Source: an uncultured Bacteroidota bacterium
GTDB taxonomy: Bacteria; Bacteroidota; Bacteroidia; Chitinophagales; Chitinophagaceae
Length of the DNA: 46,064 nt
Direction: 5' to 3'
NCBI GenBank assembly: GCA_903829015.1
Contig: CAIKOJ010000218.1
Span: 1-46,064 of the forward strand
Numbering within the stretch: position 1 is the stretch's first letter; each line of letters opens with the position of its first letter. A model generated the notes under the pieces. The model worked only from the letters and a program-made list of their open reading frames with translations. It was not told where the DNA came from and did no database searches. Position numbers and translations under genes: made by a program. Of this stretch, positions 1-7,316 are shown piece after piece.

Positions 1-185
1 ATCAGAACAACTCGCTTATCCATTAGGCTGACCTACCAGCGAATTGATTGGAGATATAGTAAAATGCTAGTGTGTGTTTTGTTAAAAATGTTATTAATGT
101 AACCTGCAGAAAAAATAGTTAGAGTAATAGAGTAGACATCACAATTTTCACCCTACAATGATGCCGCATTAGCACATTAAATCCT

Positions 186-193
186 TACCTTTG
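186..193 (+). promoter_or_regulatory. Candidate -7 promoter element of lepA
   Basis: The octamer TACCTTTG matches the Bacteroidota -7 consensus TAnnTTTG exactly and lies 18 nt before the lepA ATG, which predicts a leader of about 10 nt. No clear -33 TTTG is seen 19-21 nt upstream. Nothing else that I recognise lies in bases 1-185. Confidence 0.4.
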
Positions 194-210
194 CACCCTC
201 TTAAAATTAT

Positions 211-2004
211 ATGCAAAACATTCGCAATTTCTGTATCATCGCCCATATAGACCACGGTAAAAGTACCCTGGCCGACCGCTTGCTTGAGTTCACAAAAACC
301 ATATCCTCAAGGGATATGCAGGCACAGGTACTAGATGATATGGACCTGGAACGTGAAAAAGGTATTACGATCAAGAGCCACGCCATTCAGATGGACTATG
401 AATGGAAGGGCACCAAGTACGTACTCAACCTCATCGATACCCCCGGCCACGTAGATTTCAGCTACGAGGTAAGTCGCGCGCTTGCAGCCTGCGAAGGCGC
501 ATTGCTGCTCGTTGATGCCAGCCAGGGTATACAGGCACAAACCATCAGCAACCTATATCTGGCACTAGATAATGATCTGGAGATCATACCGGTGATCAAT
601 AAGATAGACATGGACGGCGCAATGGTGCCCGAAGTAACCGACCAGATCGTGGATCTGATAGGTTGCAAGCCGGAAGATATAATTCTGGCGAGTGCCAAAA
701 CCGGCATTGGTATTGAAGAGATAATGGCGGCGATCATTGGGCGCGTACCGGCACCCGTTGGCGACCCTACCGCCCCGCTGCAGGCTGTTATCTTCGACAG
801 CGTTTTTAATTCTTTCAGAGGCATTATCGCTTACTTCCGTGTCATCAACGGCACTATTAAAAAGAACGACAAGATCAAATTCATACATACCGATGCAGAA
901 TACATTGCCGATGAGGTGGGTGCAATGAAACTGGCCCTCTCTCCACGTGCCGATGTAAAGGCGGGCGATGTGGGCTATATCATTACAGGTATCAAGAATG
1001 CCAGGGAGGTAAAGGTGGGTGATACCATCACTACCGTTATCAACCCTACTCAGGAGATCGTAAAAGGTTTTCAGGAGGTGAAGCCGATGGTATTCGCGGG
1101 CATCTTCCCGGTTGATACCGACGACTTTGAAGACTTGCGCGACTGCATGGAAAAACTGCAGCTCAACGATGCATCTTTGACCTTTGAGCCGGAGACCAGT
1201 CAGGCGCTGGGCTTCGGTTTCAGGTGCGGATTCCTGGGTATGCTGCACATGGAGATCATACAGGAAAGGCTGGAACGCGAGTTCAACCAAACCGTGATCA
1301 CTACGGTGCCCAACGTAAGCTTCCATGCCTACAAAACACGCGACAAAAACAAGACCATAGTAGTAAATAACCCGAGCGAAATGCCCGACCCGTCCAGTCT
1401 GGACAGGATCGAGGAGCCGTTCATCAGGGCGCAGATCATTACCCTGCCCGACTATATAGGCAACATTATGAGCTTGTGTCTGGGCAAGCGTGGTTTGCTC
1501 ATCAATCAGCACTACCTCACCCCTACCCGTGTGGAGCTGATCTTCGAAATGCCGCTTACCGAGATCGTTTTCGACTTCTACGATAAACTTAAAAGCTGCA
1601 CCCGCGGCTATGCATCATTCGACTACAATCCGCTCGACTACCGCGAAAGCGATATTGCCCGTATGGACATACTGCTGAATGGCGATCCAGTGGATGCCCT
1701 TAGTGCGCTCATACACCGCAGCCGCGCTCAGGATTTTGGTCGTAAGCTGTGTACCAAGCTGAAGGACCTGCTGCCCAAGCAGATGTTCGTGATCGCTATT
1801 CAGGCTGCAATAGGTGCCAAAATTGTAGCACGCGAAACCATCTCTGCGATGCGTAAGGACGTAACCGCCAAATGTTATGGTGGTGACATCAGCCGTAAAC
1901 GCAAACTGCTGGAAAAACAGAAAGAAGGTAAGAAGCGCATGAGGCAGATAGGCAGTGTAGATGTGCCACAGGAGGCCTTCCTTGCGGTATTGAAGCTGGA
2001 TTAG
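211..2004 (+). CDS. lepA: Elongation factor 4 (LepA), ribosome back-translocase GTPase
   Basis: This is translational GTPase EF4/LepA, which binds the ribosome and is thought to remodel stalled or mis-translocated complexes. The protein is 597 residues, the normal length for the family. The GTPase motifs are visible: G1 AHIDHGKST at residues 11-19, G3 DTPGH at 76-80 and G4 NKID at 130-133. The EF-G-like domains follow, and the basic LepA-specific C-terminal domain, rich in Lys and Arg near residues 550-585, closes the protein. The ATG at 211 gives the canonical N-terminus just ahead of the P-loop. It is a single gene, followed 49 nt later by a PNPOx-like gene on the same strand. Identification is from direct motif reading and is secure. 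Confidence 0.97.
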   Translation: MQNIRNFCIIAHIDHGKSTLADRLLEFTKTISSRDMQAQVLDDMDLEREKGITIKSHAIQMDYEWKGTKYVLNLIDTPGHVDFSYEVSRALAACEGALLLVDASQGIQAQTISNLYLALDNDLEIIPVINKIDMDGAMVPEVTDQIVDLIGCKPEDIILASAKTGIGIEEIMAAIIGRVPAPVGDPTAPLQAVIFDSVFNSFRGIIAYFRVINGTIKKNDKIKFIHTDAEYIADEVGAMKLALSPRADVKAGDVGYIITGIKNAREVKVGDTITTVINPTQEIVKGFQEVKPMVFAGIFPVDTDDFEDLRDCMEKLQLNDASLTFEPETSQALGFGFRCGFLGMLHMEIIQERLEREFNQTVITTVPNVSFHAYKTRDKNKTIVVNNPSEMPDPSSLDRIEEPFIRAQIITLPDYIGNIMSLCLGKRGLLINQHYLTPTRVELIFEMPLTEIVFDFYDKLKSCTRGYASFDYNPLDYRESDIARMDILLNGDPVDALSALIHRSRAQDFGRKLCTKLKDLLPKQMFVIAIQAAIGAKIVARETISAMRKDVTAKCYGGDISRKRKLLEKQKEGKKRMRQIGSVDVPQEAFLAVLKLD

Positions 2005-2053
2005 CGATTGTACAGGGTATTTGTATTGGGTAGTTCATTCCAAATTCTGAATA

Positions 2054-2473
2054 ATGGAAAGGGATTTTATTTACAACTTTATCCGGCAACATAAATATGC
2101 TGTTATCTCTTCTATCGCCAACAATCTCAAACCCGAAGCGGCTTTAATTGGCGTTGCCGTAAGCGAAGATCTGGAGATCATTTTTGATACAGTAAATACA
2201 TCAAGAAAGTACGCCAACATTTTGTCGAACCCAAAAGTGGCATTGGTTATTGGCTGGAGCGACGCAAGGACATTGCAGTACGAGGGTGAAGCAATGGAGT
2301 TAACTGAACCGTCTGATGATGCGTACAGAGAAATTTACTACAAAGCTTTTCCTGATGGCAGAGAACGCACTGAAACATGGCCCGGGCTTGTACATTTTAA
2401 GATCAAGCCAACCTGGATACGCTATAGTGACTTCACAGAGCATAAGACAATAAAGGAAATGAGTTTTGAGTGA
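2054..2473 (+). CDS. Pyridoxamine 5'-phosphate oxidase-like (flavin-binding split barrel) protein
   Basis: A 139-residue protein with the split-barrel pattern of the PNPOx-like family: an N-terminal helix (DFIYNFIRQHKYAVISSI), then a strand with aligned Ala/Leu residues and the characteristic 'SRKYANILSNPKVALVIGW' stretch near residues 51-70, typical of single-domain FMN- or F420/haem-binding members. These proteins are usually flavin-linked oxidoreductases of unknown substrate; the true PdxH is longer, so I do not call it pdxH. It may be co-transcribed with lepA, as the gap is 49 nt. The family call is good and the function is open. Confidence 0.8.
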   Translation: MERDFIYNFIRQHKYAVISSIANNLKPEAALIGVAVSEDLEIIFDTVNTSRKYANILSNPKVALVIGWSDARTLQYEGEAMELTEPSDDAYREIYYKAFPDGRERTETWPGLVHFKIKPTWIRYSDFTEHKTIKEMSFE

Positions 2474-2524
2474 TTTGCCTAAAGTTTCTGCCACTTGCTA
2501 ACGCCTGCATTTTCAATTGTATGT

Positions 2525-2548
2525 GCAATACCCCAAAAGTGGTATTGC
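2525..2548. terminator. Hairpin after the PNPOx-like gene
   Basis: GCAATACC (2525-2532) pairs perfectly with GGTATTGC (2541-2548) around an 8-nt loop. No T-run follows on the plus strand, so this is a terminator-like hairpin rather than a clear intrinsic terminator. Confidence 0.35.
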
Positions 2549-2589
2549 CGTCATCTAATCATCAATTACCTTTACTGAAAATACCATAG

Positions 2590-3222
2590 ATGAAATTACT
2601 GTTCAGAATTCTGCTGCTTTGTATCATTGCCCTGCCTGTATTGGCTAAGGATCCGGTAGTGCATAATCCCCTTGCCCGGTATTCAGATGAGTGGAACGAC
2701 CCAAAGTATACTGCGTGCAATACGGCCGCAAATGCCAGCTACCTCTCTGCCAAAGAAAAGGAGATCATTTATGTGCTGAACCTGGCACGAATGAATCCTA
2801 AGTTGTTTTGCAAAACTATTGTGCTGCAAGCAAATACCGTATCATCATTCATTGATACTTCCAGCGAAGTGTATTACAAATCTTTGGTGAAACTGATGTC
2901 GGGCATGGAGCCGCTGGGTATTCTGCAGCCCGATCAGAAGTGCTGGATAAGTGCGCAATGCCATGCTGCTTCATCCGGCAAAACCGGCTATGTAGGTCAT
3001 GATCGTCAAACAGCCGAGTGCAGAAAGAAGATGACTTTCAGAGGTGAGTGTTGCCAGTATGGTATCAGTGAGCCTGTAGCCATAATTCTGGAACTGTTGG
3101 TTGATCAGGGTGTAACTTCACTAGGTCACCGCGAGATATGCCTGGGTGGCTACAAGGTGATGAGCCCATCCTTTCAGCCGCACAAGGCATATGGTTCGGT
3201 AACTGTTCTCGATTTCAACTGA
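2590..3222 (+). CDS. Secreted CAP-domain (SCP/PR-1-like) protein, copy 1
   Basis: A 210-residue exported protein with a signal peptide (MKLLFRILLLCIIALPVLA). The rest reads as a CAP-like domain: a helix 'YVLNLARMNPKLF' at about 61-73, a His in 'QCHA' (H125), a second His (H137), Glu in 'GECC' (E153) and 'GHRE' at 179-182, which match the positions of the CAP cavity His/Glu residues. It carries extra cysteines (about residues 43, 74, 118, 124, 144, 154, 155, 184), suggesting disulfides or metal binding. The usual 'GEN' motif is replaced by 'GECC'. It is followed after 4 nt by a paralog. The fold call is from motif order only. Function is unknown; bacterial CAP proteins may be lipid-binding, proteolytic or structural. 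Confidence 0.7.
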   Translation: MKLLFRILLLCIIALPVLAKDPVVHNPLARYSDEWNDPKYTACNTAANASYLSAKEKEIIYVLNLARMNPKLFCKTIVLQANTVSSFIDTSSEVYYKSLVKLMSGMEPLGILQPDQKCWISAQCHAASSGKTGYVGHDRQTAECRKKMTFRGECCQYGISEPVAIILELLVDQGVTSLGHREICLGGYKVMSPSFQPHKAYGSVTVLDFN

Positions 3223-3226
3223 CCGA

Positions 3227-3856
3227 ATGAAGCACCTCCTGTTCATATTGCTTTTGCTGCTGGCGACCTTTGCAAGGGCGCAAAACAAAACCCACTCGCC
3301 ACTAGCAATATATTCGAAAGAATGGGATAACCCTAAGTACAAAGTATGCAATACGGCCGCAGGCTCCACCTACCTCAACGACTCTGAGAAAATGTTCATT
3401 TACGTAATGAACCTGGCAAGAATGAACCCAAAACTTTTCAGCAAAACAGTGCTGCCCTACGCCGCAGAAATAGACCAGCATACCGATACCACCGAAGATG
3501 ACTATTACAAATCACTGGTAAAGCAGATGGACACCATGCAGCCGCTGCCCCTATTCCTGCCCGACTCACAGGTATTTGCCGGCGCTCAATGCCATGCTTT
3601 CGAATTAGGCACATCAGGACTTTCGACCCATACGCGCCAGTCGGAGGAATGTAAGAAGAAACAATACTGTTACGGCGAGTGTTGTGTGTTCGGACTGCCA
3701 CGCCCGCTGGGCATGATCGTTTCCCTACTGATCGACCACGGCTATGAAAATCACGGACACAGAGAAACACTATTCCGAACTTACCGCCACATGGGTGTTG
3801 CCATTGCTCCGCACAAAGAATACCATGTATGTGCGGTACTCGATATTATAAATTAA
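3227..3856 (+). CDS. Secreted CAP-domain (SCP/PR-1-like) protein, copy 2
   Basis: A 209-residue paralog of the preceding gene, almost certainly co-transcribed because only 4 nt separate the stop and start. It has the signal peptide MKHLLFILLLLLATFARAQ, the shared 'NLARMNPKLFSKT' helix (62-74), 'AQCHA' (H123), a second His (H135), 'GECC' (E151) and 'GHRE' (177-180). The first copy begins its mature part with 'HNPLARYSDEWNDPKY' and this one with 'HSPLAIYSKEWDNPKY', so they arose by tandem duplication. Most cysteines are kept, but Cys74 of copy 1 is Ser here. The substrate or partner is unknown. Confidence 0.7.
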   Translation: MKHLLFILLLLLATFARAQNKTHSPLAIYSKEWDNPKYKVCNTAAGSTYLNDSEKMFIYVMNLARMNPKLFSKTVLPYAAEIDQHTDTTEDDYYKSLVKQMDTMQPLPLFLPDSQVFAGAQCHAFELGTSGLSTHTRQSEECKKKQYCYGECCVFGLPRPLGMIVSLLIDHGYENHGHRETLFRTYRHMGVAIAPHKEYHVCAVLDIIN

Positions 3857-3869
3857 CGACAGCGTTTGA

Positions 3870-5276
3870 TCAATTGCTTGCCTTAATAGACCCGATACAT
3901 TCCGCTACCGACAACAGTTTTTGTTCACCGGTCGTGAAATTTTTCAGGCTCACCATTGCCTTTTGGCGCTCTTCATCTCCCGGCAGCACTACATACGCAA
4001 TGCCTCGTTTATTGGCATACTTCATTTGCTTGTCAAACTTAGCTGCATCGGGGTATACCTCTGCTGCAATACCGTCGGCGCGGAAACGCTGCAAAATGTT
4101 TAATGCATATGTTTCATTTTCACCACCAAAGTTCACTATCATTACCTGAGTGCCTTCCGCCAGCTGCTTCGGGAACATACCCAGTTCTTCGATCACATCA
4201 TAAATCCTATCCACACCAAATGACACACCCACTCCTGATAATCCCTTCAAACCAAAAAGCCCGGTCAGGTCGTCATACCGACCGCCGCCGCCTATGCTGC
4301 CCATTTTCACATCGGGGTGATTACATACTACCTCTACAATAACACCGGTATAATAATTGAGCCCACGTGCCAGACTTATATCCACGACAATGTTTGATGC
4401 CGTCGGCCCGTTACCACCCATCAACTCCTGGTAGTAAGCAAGTGTTTTGCTCAATTCATTAATACCCTCAATACCAGATGTGCTATGCTGCATTATATCC
4501 GAATACGCCGCCAGCTTTTCATCATTATTACCAGTTACATTGATCACCTTTTCAATTTGCCAGATACCCTCGTCAGCTATGCCCCTTTCTTTTAGTTCAT
4601 TGGCTACACCTACCCAGCCTATTTTGTCCAGCTTATCCATGGCGATGGTAATGTCCATCATTTTATCGGGCATACTGCATATTTCAGACAGTGCCGCAAG
4701 CAGCTTCCTGCTGTTCACTTTAATAACCACCGGCACTTGCAGTTGCACAAATGCAGATTGATAGATACACAGCAGTTCCGCTTCATTGATCAGCGATGTA
4801 CTGCCTACCACATCCGCATCGCATTGCCAGAATTCGCGGTAGCGACCCTTCTGCGGTCTGTCGGCACGCCATACCGGTTGCATCTGGTATCGCCTGAACG
4901 GAAAAGCAAGTTCGTTCTGATGCATCACCACATAGCGTGCAAAAGGTATGGTAAGATCGTAACGAAGTGCCCTTTCTGTTACCGCCGGAGATGAGTACGA
5001 CTTGCTCAGTACCTTATCAATTTCCAGCCGGAATTTTGTTTTGTCTTCTTCCTTTTTTTCGTGCAGTCCGTTGTTCAGAATTTTAAAGATCAGGCGATCA
5101 CCCTCCTCTCCATACTTGCCGGTAAGAGTGATCAGGTTCTCCATTGATGGAGTCTCCAGCGGCTGGAAACCATATAATTCAAAAATGGGACGGAGTGTAT
5201 TAAATATATACTGGCGTTTGCGCACTTCGGCCGGCGAAAAATCGCGGGTGCCTTGTGGTATGGATGGTTTAGACAT
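3870..5276 (-). CDS. hisS: Histidyl-tRNA synthetase
   Basis: HisRS, 468 residues, a class II aminoacyl-tRNA synthetase that charges tRNA-His. The N-terminus 'SIPQGTRDFSPAEV' is the hallmark start of HisRS, followed by motif 2-type sequence 'RYQMQPVWRADRPQKGRYREFWQCDADV'. The histidine-specific motif 'ARGLNYYTG' lies near residue 305, and 'GGRYDDLTGLFG' near 335 is motif 3-proximal. A C-terminal anticodon-binding domain ('VMIVNFGGENETYALNILQRFRADG') ends the protein. The ATG at 5276 is preceded by a -7 element only 8 nt away, which suggests a leaderless message. It is convergent with the CAP gene, with 13 nt between the two stops. Confidence 0.97.
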   Translation of the reverse strand: MSKPSIPQGTRDFSPAEVRKRQYIFNTLRPIFELYGFQPLETPSMENLITLTGKYGEEGDRLIFKILNNGLHEKKEEDKTKFRLEIDKVLSKSYSSPAVTERALRYDLTIPFARYVVMHQNELAFPFRRYQMQPVWRADRPQKGRYREFWQCDADVVGSTSLINEAELLCIYQSAFVQLQVPVVIKVNSRKLLAALSEICSMPDKMMDITIAMDKLDKIGWVGVANELKERGIADEGIWQIEKVINVTGNNDEKLAAYSDIMQHSTSGIEGINELSKTLAYYQELMGGNGPTASNIVVDISLARGLNYYTGVIVEVVCNHPDVKMGSIGGGGRYDDLTGLFGLKGLSGVGVSFGVDRIYDVIEELGMFPKQLAEGTQVMIVNFGGENETYALNILQRFRADGIAAEVYPDAAKFDKQMKYANKRGIAYVVLPGDEERQKAMVSLKNFTTGEQKLLSVAECIGSIKASN

Positions 5277-5283
5277 ATTTTGT

Positions 5284-5291
5284 CAAAAATA
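5284..5291 (-). promoter_or_regulatory. Candidate -7 element of hisS (leaderless type)
   Basis: On the minus strand the octamer TATTTTTG fits TAnnTTTG and ends 8 nt before the hisS ATG, so transcription would begin at or next to the start codon. Confidence 0.4.
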
Positions 5292-5314
5292 GAAAGTAAA
5301 AAGTAGAAATAACC

Positions 5315-5776
5315 TTAAAGGTGTTTGTATTTTTCAACGATGGCATCGCAGGTCTCATCTATCATATCGTACACAATTTTGTAGCCGTCTTCGCCCCCGT
5401 AATAAGGATCAGGTACCGATTCGTTTTTGCCGGGATGCAGTTCGTTCAGAAAGTAGCCTACCCTACCCATATCTGCCCGTGCACCTCCTATCCTCCTGAT
5501 CTCATCATAAACGTCATCAGCAAAAGCATAGATCAGGTCATATTTCTTAAAATCGGCAGCAGTGAAAGTCGCAGCTCTGAGCTGCGAAATATCTATCCCA
5601 TGTTTTAAACATATCTTCTGCGAGAATCTGTGTGGAGCTTCTCCTGTATGATAAGAATTTGTGCCCGCAGATTCCACCTGCCAGTTAAGACCAAGCTGCT
5701 GCACCTTATGCCGCAGCACCCCCTCCGCTATTGGCGAACGGCATATATTACCCAGGCAAACCATAAGTATACGCAT
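5315..5776 (-). CDS. Low-molecular-weight protein tyrosine phosphatase
   Basis: A cytoplasmic phosphatase of the LMW-PTP family, 153 residues from the ATG at 5776. The catalytic P-loop CLGNICRS (C-x5-R) lies at residues 7-14, and the acid motif 'DPYYGG' is present near residue 120, so all key catalytic residues are there. I prefer the ATG at 5776 to an in-frame TTG at 5785, because that TTG lies inside the best -7 element (5783-5790). It hydrolyses phosphotyrosine or related phosphomonoesters; the partner kinase is not in the window. It lies 38 nt upstream of hisS on the same strand and may be read together with it. Confidence 0.93.
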   Translation of the reverse strand: MRILMVCLGNICRSPIAEGVLRHKVQQLGLNWQVESAGTNSYHTGEAPHRFSQKICLKHGIDISQLRAATFTAADFKKYDLIYAFADDVYDEIRRIGGARADMGRVGYFLNELHPGKNESVPDPYYGGEDGYKIVYDMIDETCDAIVEKYKHL

Positions 5777-5782
5777 GTGCTG

Positions 5783-5790
5783 CAAAACTA
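5783..5790 (-). promoter_or_regulatory. Candidate -7 element of the LMW-PTP gene (leaderless type)
   Basis: Minus-strand TAGTTTTG fits TAnnTTTG exactly and ends 7 nt before the ATG at 5776. It decides the start codon, because the upstream TTG would lie within the promoter itself. Confidence 0.45.
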
Positions 5791-5893
5791 ATAAAACAGA
5801 TGGTCAGTTACCATTTTGCCGCTAACCATTTCTTTGGTATTTTTCCGGTTTTTATTACGAACTCCTTTTAATAGAACAGCATATTTGCAGTTT

Positions 5894-6346
5894 ATGTCAA
5901 CGCTTAAAGAACAACTATACATACTTTGCGCCACCTATCTCAGAAACCGCGAAACAGACGTCAAAACAGCCATTGCGGCGGCTCAGGAAGCAGCCAACGA
6001 AGACACCAAAAGCAGTGCCGGCGATAAGTTTGAAACAGGCAGAGAATCTATGCAGCAGGAAATAGACCTGAACCTGGTGCGGCTGAATGAACTGAACAAA
6101 ATGAAAACAGCACTGGAGCTGATCATACCTGCACAGAAAGGATCTATTGCAGCGCCCGGCTCGCTGGTGTATACCAACAATGGTAATTTTTATGTAGCCA
6201 TCAGTGCGGGCCAGTTGAAAGTAGATGGTAGTACCTTCTTCGCTATATCAGCTGCTTCGCCAATAGGTTCTAACCTTATGGGCCAGACAGCAGGCTATGA
6301 GTTTACCTTTAACGGCAAGAATTACAAAATAGAAAAGGTTGTCTGA
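5894..6346 (+). CDS. GreA/GreB-like coiled-coil protein
   Basis: A 150-residue protein starting at the ATG at 5894, not at an upstream non-ATG codon in the same frame. Residues 1-75 are a charged helical hairpin with the recurring Bacteroidota signature 'SSAGDKFETGRESMQQE', followed by a beta-rich C-terminal part ('GSLVYTNNGNFYVAISAGQL...GSNLMGQTAGYEFTFNGKNYKI') similar to the FKBP-like domain of GreA/GreB. Homologues are often labelled 3-oxoacyl-ACP synthase, which the sequence does not support because no thiolase fold or catalytic Cys-His-Asn is present. It could act on RNA polymerase, but this is inference; the acidic tip residues needed for cleavage stimulation cannot be confirmed. Confidence 0.6.
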   Translation: MSTLKEQLYILCATYLRNRETDVKTAIAAAQEAANEDTKSSAGDKFETGRESMQQEIDLNLVRLNELNKMKTALELIIPAQKGSIAAPGSLVYTNNGNFYVAISAGQLKVDGSTFFAISAASPIGSNLMGQTAGYEFTFNGKNYKIEKVV

Positions 6347-6410
6347 CCGCACCAATTTCACATTTTCTTTTCTTAAAATATTCCCAAATTAGCCGCAAAG
6401 CAGCCTCTGT

Positions 6411-6418
6411 TAGCTTTG
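6411..6418 (+). promoter_or_regulatory. Candidate -7 element of the carboxypeptidase-regulatory gene
   Basis: TAGCTTTG fits TAnnTTTG exactly, 33 nt before the TTG start at 6451. No good -33 was seen. Confidence 0.35.
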
Positions 6419-6450
6419 GAACAGTAGCTTTATGACAATAAATAAAGCCT

Positions 6451-7161
6451 TTGAGGTTATTTGTATTTTTCCTGCTCTTATGTTCACTTCATGCACATGC
6501 ACAATCGGTGAATGGCGTGGTTAAAGACGGGCGTACAGGTAAACCCCTGTATCCGGTTACTGTGGTGAATGTCAGGACCCAGCAGGGCAGCTCAACTGAT
6601 GAAAAAGGAAACTATACGGTAGCTGCCCGACCGGGCGATATTATAGCGTTCACCTATGTGGGTTTCAAGAACAAGCAGCTCACCTGCCCCGATGCCATAC
6701 TGGTAGCAACGCTTAATGTAGAACTGGAACCCACCGAATACCAACTGGAAGAATTCAGGCTACGGCCCGGGCATCTAACCCAATACCAGATGGATTCAGC
6801 AGAGCGGGCAAGTATTTACAAGTTTCCGCTGCTTAGAGAGCATTCGAATCCCATCAGCAGCCCCGTCTCTGCAATTGCCGAGCTTTTTAACAAGAATTCC
6901 AGGCGGATATTTGAGTTTCAGAAGAACTTTCATGCCGGTGAAACAGAGAAATTCATAGACACTAAGTACAATCCGGAAATAGTGGAAAAGCTGACCGGTG
7001 CTACCGGCGACAGTATTGGTCACTTTATGTATGCCTACCCCATGCCGTACAACTTTGCCCGCCTGGCAAGTGATCTTGAAATTAAGATGTGGATCAGGGA
7101 TAGTTACCGCAAATGGCTAAAAGACGGCGCAAAAGATACAATGCCTGCAGTAGGGAAATAG
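6451..7161 (+). CDS. Exported carboxypeptidase-regulatory-like domain protein
   Basis: A 236-residue exported protein. The start is a TTG: an in-frame stop lies 3 codons upstream (6442-6444) and the TTG yields a clean signal peptide (MRLFVFFLLLCSLHAHAQ). Residues 19-95 form a CarboxypepD_reg-like beta domain ('VNGVVKDGRTGKPLYPVTVVNVRTQQGSSTDEKGNY', 'IAFTYVGFKNKQL'), the same module that begins TonB-dependent SusC receptors. No plug or barrel follows; the remaining 140 residues are mostly helical and I do not recognise them. Such free-standing proteins are common in Bacteroidota envelopes with unknown roles. It is flanked by about 100-150 nt of unannotated sequence on each side. Confidence 0.75.
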   Translation: MRLFVFFLLLCSLHAHAQSVNGVVKDGRTGKPLYPVTVVNVRTQQGSSTDEKGNYTVAARPGDIIAFTYVGFKNKQLTCPDAILVATLNVELEPTEYQLEEFRLRPGHLTQYQMDSAERASIYKFPLLREHSNPISSPVSAIAELFNKNSRRIFEFQKNFHAGETEKFIDTKYNPEIVEKLTGATGDSIGHFMYAYPMPYNFARLASDLEIKMWIRDSYRKWLKDGAKDTMPAVGK

Positions 7162-7316
7162 CTCCCCAGAAACCAACAGTTACTTTATTTTTAATACATT
7201 TAAATTAAATCATATGTTGTTCAATTAAATATTTGTATTTTACTAACAATTTCCCCTTATTTTACGCCTATTTATTATACCTGATCATCTATATATACAC
7301 ACTTAAATCGAAAATC

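Noticed and set aside
1..185. A possible tRNA-like or gene-end fragment at the left edge
   Set aside because: No cloverleaf, T-loop or acceptor end could be built, and no long reading frame enters from the left edge.
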